A stretch of 64,000 bases of DNA, taken from Acholeplasma sp. Lineage in GTDB: Bacteria > Bacillota_I > Bacilli_A > Acholeplasmatales > Acholeplasmataceae. Below the pieces are notes generated by a model that saw only the letters and a list, made by a program, of their open reading frames with translations, was not told where the DNA came from and did not search any database. Where the stretch lies: NCBI GenBank assembly GCA_012838065.1, contig DUPY01000056.1, positions 23,590 through 87,589 of the forward strand, read 5' to 3'. A program made the translations under genes and the position numbers. Below, in pieces: positions 44,468 through 53,505 of this stretch; position 1 is the stretch's first letter; each line of letters begins with the position of its first letter.

Positions 44468-45382
44468 ATGAATAAGAATAAAATTGGCTTAGCTCTTGGC
44501 GGTGGTGGCGCTAAAGGTGCTTACCAAATTGGTGTCATAAGAGCATTAGAAGAAGAAAATTTAATGGATATATTTAAATATGTATCTGGTACATCCATAG
44601 GCTCAATTAATACATTATTATTAATGACTGGAAAAGATCACTTACAAATGCTTGATATGTGGAAGTATATCCAAAATGAAAACATCTATGGACCTGGTAT
44701 GCAACGACCAAGTGAAGACAAACCAGGGTTATACGATTTAAAACCTCTTTTTGAAACATTGATTAAAAAAATCGATATTGATTCGATTAGAAATTCGAAA
44801 TATCAAGGCTATGCAACAGCAGCCAAAGTAAAGAAAAATAGCTTAATTCACCAGCTTTATACAAAAGAAATGACACGATATGTCTTTCATTTAAATACAT
44901 TTAATAAACCATTCCATGCTGTACTAGCAAGTTCGTCAATTCCTTTGTTGTTTGGAACGACAACCATCGATGATAATGTTTATGTCGATGGTGGATTGCT
45001 TGACAATCACGCAATTGAGCCACTTATTGAAAATGGTTGTGAAGTTGTATTTTCTGTACCAATAGATCGCTTTTTAAAAGTAGATAAATATAAGGATCGA
45101 ATTAAACTACTTATTGATTTCACATCAAAGACAGCGTTTCATAGAACGATGCCACTTGATTTAATTGACGCTATGCGCTTTGAAAGAGACCGAATAAGTG
45201 AACGATTCTTCTATGGTTATCATGTAGCGAAACGTGTCATTCAAAAATTAAAGGATATGCATATTTTAGGAAATAACAATATATTAACAGTTCCCCTTGG
45301 ATTCACACATGTAACACTGACTAAAGAAGAAGACAAGGAAATTGAATTATACATTAAGGAGATTATGAATTATGAATCTTGA
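44468..45382 (+). CDS. Patatin-like phospholipase (second copy)
   Basis: A 304-residue patatin. It shows LGGGGAKGAYQIGVI near residue 8 (oxyanion hole), GTSIGSIN near 42 (Ser nucleophile) and VDGGLLDNHAIEP near 170 (Asp). It hydrolyses membrane lipids or lysolipids, probably from the cytosol since no signal peptide is present. It differs clearly from the patatin at 1892 and belongs to the RssA/YchK-like branch. Its end overlaps the PAP2 gene by 11 bases. The tail is rich in charged residues. Confidence 0.9.
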   Translation: MNKNKIGLALGGGGAKGAYQIGVIRALEEENLMDIFKYVSGTSIGSINTLLLMTGKDHLQMLDMWKYIQNENIYGPGMQRPSEDKPGLYDLKPLFETLIKKIDIDSIRNSKYQGYATAAKVKKNSLIHQLYTKEMTRYVFHLNTFNKPFHAVLASSSIPLLFGTTTIDDNVYVDGGLLDNHAIEPLIENGCEVVFSVPIDRFLKVDKYKDRIKLLIDFTSKTAFHRTMPLDLIDAMRFERDRISERFFYGYHVAKRVIQKLKDMHILGNNNILTVPLGFTHVTLTKEEDKEIELYIKEIMNYES

Positions 45383-46220
45383 TTTAAAAATTGTTGAGTT
45401 TTTACAAAGTTTAAGTAATTCAGTCTTTGACTTTTTCTTTAAGATGGTGACACACTTAGGTGATGAAATTGTCTTTATCGTTGTTGCAGCAATTATTTAC
45501 TGGACGATTGATAAACGATTCGCATTTAAATTTGCGATGACGTATATGTTTAGTGCATTAGTAAATACATTATTCAAAAGTGTTGTGCAAAGACCAAGAC
45601 CTTATACATATCCAACTGTTGATAGTATCGGTGTAGAAACATCGGGGACAAGTTTTCCATCAGGACATGCTCAAGCAAGTGGCGTCTTATCTTTTTCACT
45701 TTACAAACTAAATGAAAAAAAATACAAGTGGCTAAACGCACTTGCATTATTTATCTTAATTATTGTACCTATTTCTAGAATATATTTAGGACAACATTTT
45801 TTAACAGATGTAATTGTAGGTACAGTTATTGGTATAGGTATAGCAATTGGTGTATTTAAGTTATTTGATGTCATTGGTGATAAAGAACATATTTATGCAC
45901 TATATTTAATACCTTTATTTTTGGTAGCACTATTTGTTAAAAACGAGTATGTTTATATTGCAAGCGGCGGATTTATCGCATTTACACTTGGTTACTATGT
46001 AGAAAAACTTTATGTAAAACATGATGTCAATACGACATTACATAATAAAATTTTTAAAATAGTATTAGGTTTAGTTATCGCCTTTGGTATAAAGGAAGGC
46101 TTTAAAGTCTTTATTCCTGAAACTCTTTGGGGAGATTTTATTCGCTATTTTAGTATAGGATTGTGGGCAGCTCTTGGTGCGCCATGGGTGTTTAAACATG
46201 TCTTTAAAAATCGTAAGTAA
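45372..46220 (+). CDS. PAP2-family phosphatase (membrane lipid phosphatase)
   Basis: A 282-residue polytopic protein with the three PAP2 motifs in order: KSVVQRPRP near residue 67, FPSGHA near 94 and SRIYLGQHFLTDV near 135, holding the catalytic His residues. Four further helices follow to the end, giving a longer protein than minimal PAP2 enzymes. It removes phosphate from phosphatidate, phosphatidylglycerol phosphate or polyprenyl diphosphate. Co-transcription with a patatin suggests lipid turnover. AAGGAG sits 9 bases before the ATG. The next gene starts 23 bases inside its end. Confidence 0.9.
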   Translation: MNLDLKIVEFLQSLSNSVFDFFFKMVTHLGDEIVFIVVAAIIYWTIDKRFAFKFAMTYMFSALVNTLFKSVVQRPRPYTYPTVDSIGVETSGTSFPSGHAQASGVLSFSLYKLNEKKYKWLNALALFILIIVPISRIYLGQHFLTDVIVGTVIGIGIAIGVFKLFDVIGDKEHIYALYLIPLFLVALFVKNEYVYIASGGFIAFTLGYYVEKLYVKHDVNTTLHNKIFKIVLGLVIAFGIKEGFKVFIPETLWGDFIRYFSIGLWAALGAPWVFKHVFKNRK

Positions 46221-46635
46221 AAAATTTCATGATTTATCTTTAATGGAGTTGTATCAAATTATGAAGATTCGAAGTGAAGTCTTCTTAATTGAACAAAACA
46301 TTAAAGAGACCGATTTTGATGATACAGATTTTAGAGCAATTCATCATTATATTGAAGTTAATGGATCTATTATCGCATATGCTAGAAGTTATATGGAAAA
46401 GGAATATGGCAAAATGGGCAGATTGCTTGTTGTAGCATCCATGCGACATAAGGGCTATGCAAGTAAAATCATTTCACATATTATGGACTATTTTGAAATT
46501 CTAGGTGTTTCAAAAATTGTTATTTCGGCACAATATCAAGTAAGAGCGTTATATCAAATTCTAGGCTTTAAAGAAATAGGTGAAACCTATATGGAAGCTG
46601 ATATTTTACATATTAAGATGATTTATGAAAAATAA
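46198..46635 (+). CDS. GNAT-family acetyltransferase, ElaA-like
   Basis: A 145-residue N-acetyltransferase. Near its start LYQIMKIRSEVFLIEQN followed by acidic DFDDTD and an HHYIEV strand match the ElaA subgroup; GRLLVVASMRHKGYASKIISH near 80 is the acetyl-CoA loop (R-x-x-G-x-A/G), and ALYQILGFKEIGE is the usual C-terminal end. A longer frame starts at 46174, but the ATG at 46198 gives the family N-terminus; it lacks a good Shine-Dalgarno and overlaps PAP2 by 23 bases. The substrate is unknown. Confidence 0.8.
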   Translation: MSLKIVSKKFHDLSLMELYQIMKIRSEVFLIEQNIKETDFDDTDFRAIHHYIEVNGSIIAYARSYMEKEYGKMGRLLVVASMRHKGYASKIISHIMDYFEILGVSKIVISAQYQVRALYQILGFKEIGETYMEADILHIKMIYEK

Positions 46636-46662
46636 AAGCACTAGGCAGTGCTTTTATTTTTT
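46634..46662. terminator. Bidirectional terminator between the GNAT gene and the sugar acetyltransferase
   Basis: AAAAGCACT (46634-46642) pairs with AGTGCTTTT (46647-46655), with a T-run after. It overlaps the stop of the forward gene and abuts the stop of the reverse gene. Confidence 0.88.
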
Positions 46663-47265
46663 CGTATGATAATATTTTTCGCGTTCTTTATTCCAGTAGA
46701 TGGTATCTTCTTCAGTAATTTTTCGATAAACTTTACATGGATTACCATAGGCAATTACATTAGATGGTATATCCTTAGTTACAACGCTTCCTGATCCAAT
46801 GACGACATTATCACCAATTGTTACGCCAGGGTTAATAACGACATTGCCGCCAATCCACACATCATTACCTATACGCACCGCTTTTCCAAATTCTAATTGT
46901 TCGTTACGAACATCCTTATCAATTGGATGCCCTGCGGTATAGATGCATACTCTAGGGGCAAACATAACATTGTTACCGATAATTACTTTGTTTACATCTA
47001 AAATAATACAGTCAAAGTTTGCGTAGAAGTTATCACCAACTTCAATATGCGCGCCATAGTCACAATAAAAAGGCTTATTGACGTGAGCGTTATTACCAAC
47101 TTTGCCAAAGAGTTCGCAAAGTATTTCTTGTCGCTTTTCAAAGTCTGCAAAACTGGTGGTATTAAATGCATCGAGTAACGCTCTTGAGCGTGTACTCATT
47201 TTTCGTAATTCGTTATCAGCAGCAACATATAAATTACCACTTAACATACGTTCTTTTTCCGTCAT
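46654..47265 (-). CDS. Maltose/galactoside O-acetyltransferase family (hexapeptide repeat)
   Basis: A 203-residue acetyltransferase. It has the Maa N-terminal domain (KERMLSGNLYVAADNEL) and then the left-handed beta-helix, with DYGAHIEVGDNFYANFDC, APRVCIYTAGHPID (His of the active site), and IGNDVWIGGNVVINPGVTIGDNVVIGSGSVVTKDIPSN split over several turns. It acetylates sugars, probably to detoxify non-metabolisable ones. AAAGGAGCG precedes its ATG. It has its own promoter, divergent from alaS. Confidence 0.92.
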   Translation of the reverse strand: MTEKERMLSGNLYVAADNELRKMSTRSRALLDAFNTTSFADFEKRQEILCELFGKVGNNAHVNKPFYCDYGAHIEVGDNFYANFDCIILDVNKVIIGNNVMFAPRVCIYTAGHPIDKDVRNEQLEFGKAVRIGNDVWIGGNVVINPGVTIGDNVVIGSGSVVTKDIPSNVIAYGNPCKVYRKITEEDTIYWNKEREKYYHTKK

Positions 47266-47355
47266 TATATTCGCTCCTTTATTACTCTTATTGTAGCATA
47301 AGAAGTAAAATGATTTAAGAACTTATGGTAAATTATATGTTGTATACAACATTTG

Positions 47356-47384
47356 TTTACAATTAAATTGAACTATGATAAAAT
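47356..47384 (+). promoter_or_regulatory. Promoter of the alaS operon
   Basis: TTTACA at 47356-47361 and an extended -10 TGATAAAAT at 47376-47384 (TAAAAT at 47379), spacing 17. Confidence 0.7.
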
Positions 47385-47397
47385 GAGTTTGCTATGA

Positions 47398-47571
47398 ACA
47401 AAGGAGTAGTATAAAGACCTTTATAGAGACCTTGTGGTTGGTGGAAACAAGGACGGTGGTTATATGAACGCTATTGGGAGCATATACATATCGAGTGCTA
47501 GGGTAACCTAGAACTAAGGTGGTACCACGGAGAAATTCGTCCTTAGACATTTAGTCTAGGGATTTTTTATT
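47398..47571 (+). promoter_or_regulatory. T-box riboswitch controlling alaS
   Basis: The T-box sequence AAGGTGGTACCACGG is at 47516-47530, and a terminator stem (TCCTTAGAC with GTCTAGGGA, 47540-47564, then TTTTTT) follows. An alanine codon, GCT at 47470-47472, lies in an internal-loop region of Stem I and is the likely specifier. It should read uncharged tRNA-Ala and allow alaS expression when alanine charging falls. Confidence 0.93.
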
Positions 47572-47590
47572 GATTATGGAGGGCTAGAAT

Positions 47591-50179
47591 ATGAGATTTA
47601 TGACAGCAAAAGAAATACGTGAAACTTGGTTAAGATTTTTTAATGAAAGAGGACACACAATCGAACAGTCTGCTTCATTAATTCCTCAAAATGATCCTAC
47701 ATTATTATGGATCAATGCGGGTGTTGCACCACTTAAAAAATATTTCGATGGTTCAGAAACACCAAAATCACCAAGAATTACAAACGTTCAAAAATGTATT
47801 CGTACAAATGATATCGACAATGTCGGAAGAACTGCAAGACACCACACATTCTTTGAAATGATGGGTAATTTTTCAATTGGCAATTACTTTAAAGTTGAAG
47901 CGATTGAATTTGGCTTTGAATTGCTAACAGGAAAAGATTATTTTGATATTCCTCTTGATAAATTATATATGACATATTATCCAGACGATTCATTAACTAA
48001 GGAAACTTGGTTACGTTTAGGTGTTAAAGAAAATCATTTAATTCCTAATGAAAATAACTTCTGGGAAATTGGGGATGGACCAAGTGGTCCAGATACTGAA
48101 ATTTTCTTTGACCGAGGCGAGTCTTATGACAAGCGCGGTGTTGAACTTATTGAGCACGATATCGAGAATGAACGCTATATTGAAATATGGAACATCGTTT
48201 TTAGTCAATACAACGCTAAATCAGGTGTTGACCGTAAAGACTATCAAGAACTACCAAATAAAAATATAGATACAGGTGCTGGACTCGAACGATTTGCGTG
48301 TGTTTTACAAGGCACAAAAACAAATTTCGAAACAGATTTATTTTTACCAATTATTCAAAAAATTGAAAAAATGTCAGGCGTTAAATATGAAGGCCAAATG
48401 GCGTTCAAAGTTATCGCTGACCACATTCGTACACTCGTTATGACAATTAGCGACGGTGCATTATTATCAAATGAAGGCCGTGGTTATGTTTTACGTAGAA
48501 TCTTAAGAAGAGCTGTTAAATATGGTTTAGTTCTTGGTTTTGAAAAACCGTTCTTATATCAACTAATTGATACAGTTATTGATATTATGAAACCTTTCTA
48601 TAAACAAATTGAACAAACAAGAAACATCGTTGAAAAAGTTATTTACAAAGAAGAAGAAAAATTCTTTGAAACTATTCGTGAAGGTGAAAAACATCTTCTA
48701 AACTCGATTGTTGATCATCGTATTGATGGTGAAGTTGCATTTAAATTATACGATACATATGGATTTCCAATTGAATTGACATTAGAATATGCAGAAGAGC
48801 ATAACGTAACGGTCGATGTTGATGGCTTTAACGAAGCGTTAAAGGAACAAAAAATGCGCTCTCGCTTGGCGCGTAAAGAAACAGCATCTATGAAAAGTCA
48901 AGAAGAAGCATTTTTAAACTTTATAGAAAAATCAGAGTTTATTGGTTATAACGAACTTACGAGTGAAAGTACAATTATCGCCGTATTTGATGATGCAATT
49001 GTTTTAGATAAAACACCATTTTATGCAACAAGTGGTGGTCAAGTGAAAGACCAAGGGACAATCGCTGGATATCAAGTCTTAGATGTGACGAAAATGCCAC
49101 ATGGTCAATTTTTACATAAACTAGAAAGCCATGACTTAAATGTTGGTGATGTTGTACTTGCGATTGTTGATGAAGATTCACGTGAAAAAACAATGATTAA
49201 CCATAGCGCTACGCACTTATTACATCAAGCACTAAAAGATGTGCTAGGTAATCACTCTCATCAGCAAGGTTCTGAAGTATCCGCACATAATATGCGTTTT
49301 GACTTTAACCATTTTGATGCTATCACCGATAATGAATTATTAAGAATTGAAGGTATTGTTAACGAACATATTGAAAAAGCACACAACGTTGATATTACGT
49401 ATATGCCAATTGATGAGGCTAAGAAATTAGGTGCACAAGCGCTGTTTGGTGAAAAATATGGCGATATTGTTCGTGTTGTTAATATGGGAAACTACTCCAT
49501 TGAATTATGTGGTGGTACACACGTAAAAAACACTAAAGATATTAAAAAATATGCAATAACTTCTTTTGAGTCTATCGGTTCAGGTATATTTAGAATTGAA
49601 GGCGTAGGTGGCCAAAACATCGAAGAAGCAATGCGCGATTATATGAAAAACTTATACAACGATGTTGAAACGTTGATTGATAAAGTTAAACGTATAGAAT
49701 CTAAAGATGTGCCATTTAACTTCATAGAAACACCAAGACTTATTGGAAGTTATCAAGATATCATCAATTTAAGAAATTACTTAGAAACACTTAAACAAAA
49801 TGTTAAGGCTTATGAAAAAGATTTAAATGAACGATTAAGTCGCGATTTCTTAAAAAATATTGATACATATATTCCAAAAAATCCAAGTAAAAAAATAATC
49901 TTGGAATTACCTGATGTTGAACAAAACATTTTAAAACAAGCAATTGATGTTATCTATGATAAAATTAAAGCAGAAGTTGTTTTCATTATTAGTAAATCAA
50001 CTGAAAAAGCAACTTATTTATGTAAAACAGATGGTAACACAAACGCAAGTGAACTTGTTAAACTACTCGCATCCAAAACAAAAGGATCTGGTGGTGGAAA
50101 ACCAACACTTGCACAAGGTGGAACTAAAGAACTTGCTTTAATTAGCGAAGGCGTTAAAGCATTAAAAGAGGTATTATGA
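47591..50179 (+). CDS. alaS: Alanyl-tRNA synthetase
   Basis: An 862-residue class II synthetase. The N-terminal catalytic domain has the motif RTARHHTFFEMMGNFSIGNYF near residue 80 and the GAGLERFACVL motif near 228. The editing domain shows the zinc-binding NHSATHLLH (His538) and CGGTH (Cys640). The C-terminal C-Ala domain ends near GSGGGKPTLAQGG. GGAGGG lies 7 bases before the ATG. It leads the alaS-yrrK-yrzB-trmR-trhP1-trhP2 order of Bacillus. It is controlled by the T-box upstream. Confidence 0.97.
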   Translation: MRFMTAKEIRETWLRFFNERGHTIEQSASLIPQNDPTLLWINAGVAPLKKYFDGSETPKSPRITNVQKCIRTNDIDNVGRTARHHTFFEMMGNFSIGNYFKVEAIEFGFELLTGKDYFDIPLDKLYMTYYPDDSLTKETWLRLGVKENHLIPNENNFWEIGDGPSGPDTEIFFDRGESYDKRGVELIEHDIENERYIEIWNIVFSQYNAKSGVDRKDYQELPNKNIDTGAGLERFACVLQGTKTNFETDLFLPIIQKIEKMSGVKYEGQMAFKVIADHIRTLVMTISDGALLSNEGRGYVLRRILRRAVKYGLVLGFEKPFLYQLIDTVIDIMKPFYKQIEQTRNIVEKVIYKEEEKFFETIREGEKHLLNSIVDHRIDGEVAFKLYDTYGFPIELTLEYAEEHNVTVDVDGFNEALKEQKMRSRLARKETASMKSQEEAFLNFIEKSEFIGYNELTSESTIIAVFDDAIVLDKTPFYATSGGQVKDQGTIAGYQVLDVTKMPHGQFLHKLESHDLNVGDVVLAIVDEDSREKTMINHSATHLLHQALKDVLGNHSHQQGSEVSAHNMRFDFNHFDAITDNELLRIEGIVNEHIEKAHNVDITYMPIDEAKKLGAQALFGEKYGDIVRVVNMGNYSIELCGGTHVKNTKDIKKYAITSFESIGSGIFRIEGVGGQNIEEAMRDYMKNLYNDVETLIDKVKRIESKDVPFNFIETPRLIGSYQDIINLRNYLETLKQNVKAYEKDLNERLSRDFLKNIDTYIPKNPSKKIILELPDVEQNILKQAIDVIYDKIKAEVVFIISKSTEKATYLCKTDGNTNASELVKLLASKTKGSGGGKPTLAQGGTKELALISEGVKALKEVL

Positions 50180-50595
50180 TAAAATATATGGGGCTTGATT
50201 TAGGTAGTAAAACCCTAGGTCTATCAATAAGTGAATCAGGGATTATTGCCAACAATTTAACAACACTATACTTTAAAGAGCACGACTATGAAGAGGCTGT
50301 TAAAAAAATGGTTGAAGTTATAGACCAATATAAGATTACATGTTTAGTTATTGGTTATCCAAAACACATGAACAACGATGTTGGCATTCGAGCAAAAATA
50401 AGCGAAGACTTCAAAGAAAGTATATTGAAAGTACGCCCAATTGAAATTGTTCTATGGGACGAAAGACTTTCGACACGTAGCGCAATTACAGCGATGATTG
50501 GACAAAAACAATCACGATCAAAACAAAAACAAAAGAAAGATGAATTAGCTGCAACACTTATCTTGCAGAACTATTTAGATTATAAAAGAGGGTAA
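50176..50595 (+). CDS. yrrK: YqgF/RuvX family putative Holliday junction resolvase / pre-16S rRNA nuclease
   Basis: A 139-residue RNase H-fold protein: GLDLGSKTLGLSISE near residue 5 holds the first acidic residue, VIGYPKHMNND near 60 is the family turn, LWDERLSTRSA near 95 and DELAATLILQNYLD near 120 (last Asp). YqgF matures the 16S rRNA 5' end and may resolve junctions. It overlaps alaS by 4 bases. Length is standard. Confidence 0.92.
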   Translation: MIKYMGLDLGSKTLGLSISESGIIANNLTTLYFKEHDYEEAVKKMVEVIDQYKITCLVIGYPKHMNNDVGIRAKISEDFKESILKVRPIEIVLWDERLSTRSAITAMIGQKQSRSKQKQKKDELAATLILQNYLDYKRG

Positions 50596-50599
50596 AATT

Positions 50600-50881
50600 A
50601 TGGAAGAAAATCAAATCATTATTACAATGGAAGACGGTAGTGAAGAAGTTGCTGAAATCTTATTCACACACTACAGCGAAGAAACAAAGAAAAACTATGT
50701 TGTCTTTGAATTTTTAAATTCAGGTGAAATTAGTGCAGCAATCTATGAAGCTAGCAAAGATAATACCGAAGAAGGCGCGTTTTCAGATATTGAAACTGAA
50801 GCTGAATGGGATATGATGGATGAATTATTAGAAGCTTACTTCGACGAAATGGAAGACGCACCAGAAGAGGAAGAAAACTAA
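50600..50881 (+). CDS. yrzB: DUF1292 protein, YrzB family
   Basis: A 93-residue very acidic protein: ITMEDGSEEVAEILFTH then YVVFEF and a Glu/Asp-rich tail (EDAPEEEEN). DUF1292 members lie next to alaS-yrrK throughout Bacillota; their role is not known. AGAGGGTAAAATT gives the ribosome-binding site. It lies 4 bases after yrrK and 1 before trmR. Confidence 0.9.
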   Translation: MEENQIIITMEDGSEEVAEILFTHYSEETKKNYVVFEFLNSGEISAAIYEASKDNTEEGAFSDIETEAEWDMMDELLEAYFDEMEDAPEEEEN

Positions 50882-50882
50882 T

Positions 50883-51446
50883 TTGGATTTATCCTTAGTT
50901 AAGAAGTACGCTAAAGAAAATAATGTACCCATCATATTAGATGAGGGCTTAGCTTTATTAAAAAAGACAATTGAAACCTATCACGTCAAAGATGCTTTAG
51001 AAATCGGTTCAGCCATAGGCTATAGTGCCCTTTCTATGGCTTCTTTTGGCGTATATGTCGATACGATTGAACGCGACCCTAGGATGTATAAAGTAGCGAT
51101 GCAAAACATCGGAACTTACGATACGGAGAAAAGGGTTCGTTTAATTTTTGCCGATGCCATTTCTTATGATGGTATTGATAAAACATATGATTTGATCTTT
51201 ATTGATGCTGCTAAAAGTAAATATCATGTATTTTTTGATAGATACAAGAAATATTTAAACAAGGGCGGTATTATTGTGTGTGACAACATGAATTTTCATA
51301 ATTTAGATCGCTCAAAAGTAACTAGAAGAACAAGACAATTACTTGAAAAACTTGATACTTTTAAAGAAGAATTACAAAAAAACAAAGACTTTGAAACCAT
51401 TTTTTATAACGATGGTGATGGAATGTCAGTAAGTAGGTTATTATGA
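50883..51446 (+). CDS. trmR: O-methyltransferase, tRNA 5-hydroxyuridine methyltransferase TrmR type (YrrM)
   Basis: A 187-residue SAM-dependent methyltransferase: ALEIGSAIGYSALSMA near residue 39 (SAM motif I), VDTIERDP near 58 (acidic loop), FIDAAKSKY near 105 (metal-binding region) and CDNMNFHN near 131. In B. subtilis the same-context gene yrrM encodes TrmR, which methylates ho5U34 to mo5U34 in tRNAs. Start codon TTG at 50883, with GAGGAAG inside the preceding gene as ribosome-binding site. It overlaps the next gene by 4 bases. Confidence 0.88.
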   Translation: MDLSLVKKYAKENNVPIILDEGLALLKKTIETYHVKDALEIGSAIGYSALSMASFGVYVDTIERDPRMYKVAMQNIGTYDTEKRVRLIFADAISYDGIDKTYDLIFIDAAKSKYHVFFDRYKKYLNKGGIIVCDNMNFHNLDRSKVTRRTRQLLEKLDTFKEELQKNKDFETIFYNDGDGMSVSRLL

Positions 51447-52324
51447 AATTATTAGTTACAGTATTTGATTTAAATAATGTCGACCAACTTTTAGACTGTG
51501 CAGACGGCATAATTGTTGGTAATCATAAGTTTGGTACAAGACTCACAAACTCTTTTAGTGTAGATGAACTTATTTTCTGCATTGATAAAGCACGTGCTAA
51601 ACAAAAAGAAATCTTTATTCAAGCTAACCAAATGTTTACAGATAAACATTTAGAATTGTTTAAAGCATTTTTACAAGAACTACCACTAGATAAACTAAAC
51701 GGCGTTGTTGTGGCAGATATTGGTGGTGTTATGGTGTTAGAAGAATTAGGCTACAGTAAACTTGCCGTATATAACCCAGAAACATTACATACCAATTATT
51801 TTGATTTTAATTATTTATCAAGTGAATCGATAAAAGGTGCCTATGTTGCAAAAGAAATCACACTTGAAGATATTGAAATGATTGGTAAGAAAAAACAACA
51901 CGATTTGTTCATGGTTGGTCATGGACATTTAAATATGTTTTACTCAAAACGAAATTTAATTCAAAACTATGCAGACTTTACACAAATTGAAAATGTGTTT
52001 GTTGAAAAACAAACATTAAGAATTAAAGAAAGAACACGTAAAGATCAAGTGTATCCGTTGTTTTCTGATTTAGCTGGTACACATGTGTTTAGAAGTAAAG
52101 TGTTTCAAACATTAAATGTATTAGATAAATTAGAAGAAATCGTCGATTACTTAGTTATTGATACAATTTTTAAAGACGATTCGTATGGTTTAAGCATTTT
52201 AGATATGTATCAACATAAAGTCTATAACTTAGAACGTGTACAACAAATTCAAGTAACCTATGAAGAACAATGGGATGATGGCTTCCTATACTTTAAAACA
52301 TTTTATAAGAAAGGTGATATGTAA
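51443..52324 (+). CDS. Peptidase-U32 family protein, tRNA hydroxylation TrhP1/YrrN type
   Basis: A 293-residue U32-family protein beginning MKLLVTVFDLNNVDQLLDCADGI, with a TIM-barrel-like N-terminus. It is the shorter, YrrN-like partner and lacks the Cys cluster of its neighbour. In B. subtilis YrrN and YrrO (TrhP1, TrhP2) take part in making 5-hydroxyuridine on tRNA, from prephenate; despite the name they are not peptidases. It overlaps trmR by 4 bases and the next gene by 1, so all three are coupled. Confidence 0.85.
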   Translation: MKLLVTVFDLNNVDQLLDCADGIIVGNHKFGTRLTNSFSVDELIFCIDKARAKQKEIFIQANQMFTDKHLELFKAFLQELPLDKLNGVVVADIGGVMVLEELGYSKLAVYNPETLHTNYFDFNYLSSESIKGAYVAKEITLEDIEMIGKKKQHDLFMVGHGHLNMFYSKRNLIQNYADFTQIENVFVEKQTLRIKERTRKDQVYPLFSDLAGTHVFRSKVFQTLNVLDKLEEIVDYLVIDTIFKDDSYGLSILDMYQHKVYNLERVQQIQVTYEEQWDDGFLYFKTFYKKGDM

Positions 52325-53505
52325 TGGCTGAACTACTAGCCCCAGCTGGCGATTTAGAAAAACTAAAAACGGCACTTTTATATGGCGCTGACGCTGTATT
52401 TATTGGTGGGCAATCCTTTTCTTTAAGAGCTCGTGCATCAAACTTTAGTTTAGATGATATGAAAGAAGCAACAGCATTCGCTCACAAATTAGGAAAAAAA
52501 GTGTATGTAACAACAAACATCATTCCTCATCACGAAGATTTTGATGGCTTACTTGAATACTTAAAAGGATTAGAAAGTGCACATATCGACGCGATTATTA
52601 CAGCATCACCATATATTGTAGATACGGCACTTAAACAAACAAGTTTAGAAGTTCACTTATCAACTCAACAGTCTGCTATTAATGCACGTACTGTTAATTT
52701 TTGGTACAAAAAAGGTGTTAAACGTATTGTGTTAGGTCGTGAACTCGATAAACATCAAATTAAAGAACTAAAAGAGCAAACTGAAGCGGATATTGAAGTT
52801 TTCATTCATGGTGGTATGTGCATGAGCTATAGTGGACGATGCAGTTTGAGTGATAATATGACCGGAAGAGACGCGAACCGTGGTGGTTGTGCGCATTCAT
52901 GTCGTTGGCAATATGAAATTTTAGACGGAAAAGAAAAAATTAACGATACGTATTTTTCAATGTCTTCAAAAGATTTAGAAGCTATAGAACAAATACCGTT
53001 TTTAATTGATGCGAACATCGCATCGCTTAAAATTGAAGGACGCATGAAAAGTCTTCATTATATTGCAACGGTTGTATCAACTTACCGAAAACTTATTGAT
53101 GAGTATCTAGCTACAAATCAAATTAAAGATTACGAACCTTACATCAAAGCGATGGAAAAAACCGAAAACCGACTTGCATCTCACGGGTACTTAGAAGGTA
53201 TGCCAGGCGTTGAACAACAACTTTATAACATGCGTAGTGAAACACCAAACCAATTATTTATAGGTTTAGTAAAGTCATATGATAAAGAAAGTGGTTACGC
53301 AATGATCGAACAACGTAATTACTTTGAAAATGGCGAAAATGTTGAAGTTTTAATGCCTTCAGGAAAAGAAATTCAATTTAAAATTGAAGAAATATATGAT
53401 GTTGATGGAAAAAAAATTGACATTTGTCGCCATCCAAAACAATTAATTAAAGTTAAAGTTCCTGAGGCAATTGAAGAACACGCCATGTTACGCCGTCTTT
53501 CATGA
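52324..53505 (+). CDS. Peptidase-U32 family protein, tRNA hydroxylation TrhP2/YrrO type
   Basis: A 393-residue U32 protein. ELLAPAGDLEKLKTALLYGADAV is the family N-terminus (shown in part), FIGGQSFSLRA follows, and the Cys cluster is GGMCMSYSGRC then GGCAHSCRW near residues 162-195, probably an Fe-S site. SLKIEGRMKS near 235 is also conserved. The C-terminal domain after 300 is the beta-barrel typical of YrrO/YegQ. Together with trmR it should generate 5-hydroxy- or 5-methoxyuridine at the tRNA wobble base. It overlaps the following peptidase gene by 4 bases. Confidence 0.9.
   Translation: MAELLAPAGDLEKLKTALLYGADAVFIGGQSFSLRARASNFSLDDMKEATAFAHKLGKKVYVTTNIIPHHEDFDGLLEYLKGLESAHIDAIITASPYIVDTALKQTSLEVHLSTQQSAINARTVNFWYKKGVKRIVLGRELDKHQIKELKEQTEADIEVFIHGGMCMSYSGRCSLSDNMTGRDANRGGCAHSCRWQYEILDGKEKINDTYFSMSSKDLEAIEQIPFLIDANIASLKIEGRMKSLHYIATVVSTYRKLIDEYLATNQIKDYEPYIKAMEKTENRLASHGYLEGMPGVEQQLYNMRSETPNQLFIGLVKSYDKESGYAMIEQRNYFENGENVEVLMPSGKEIQFKIEEIYDVDGKKIDICRHPKQLIKVKVPEAIEEHAMLRRLS

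Noticed and set aside
47102..47296. 64-residue plus-strand frame opposite the sugar acetyltransferase
   Set aside because: It is a shadow of the acetyltransferase gene, with no ribosome-binding site.
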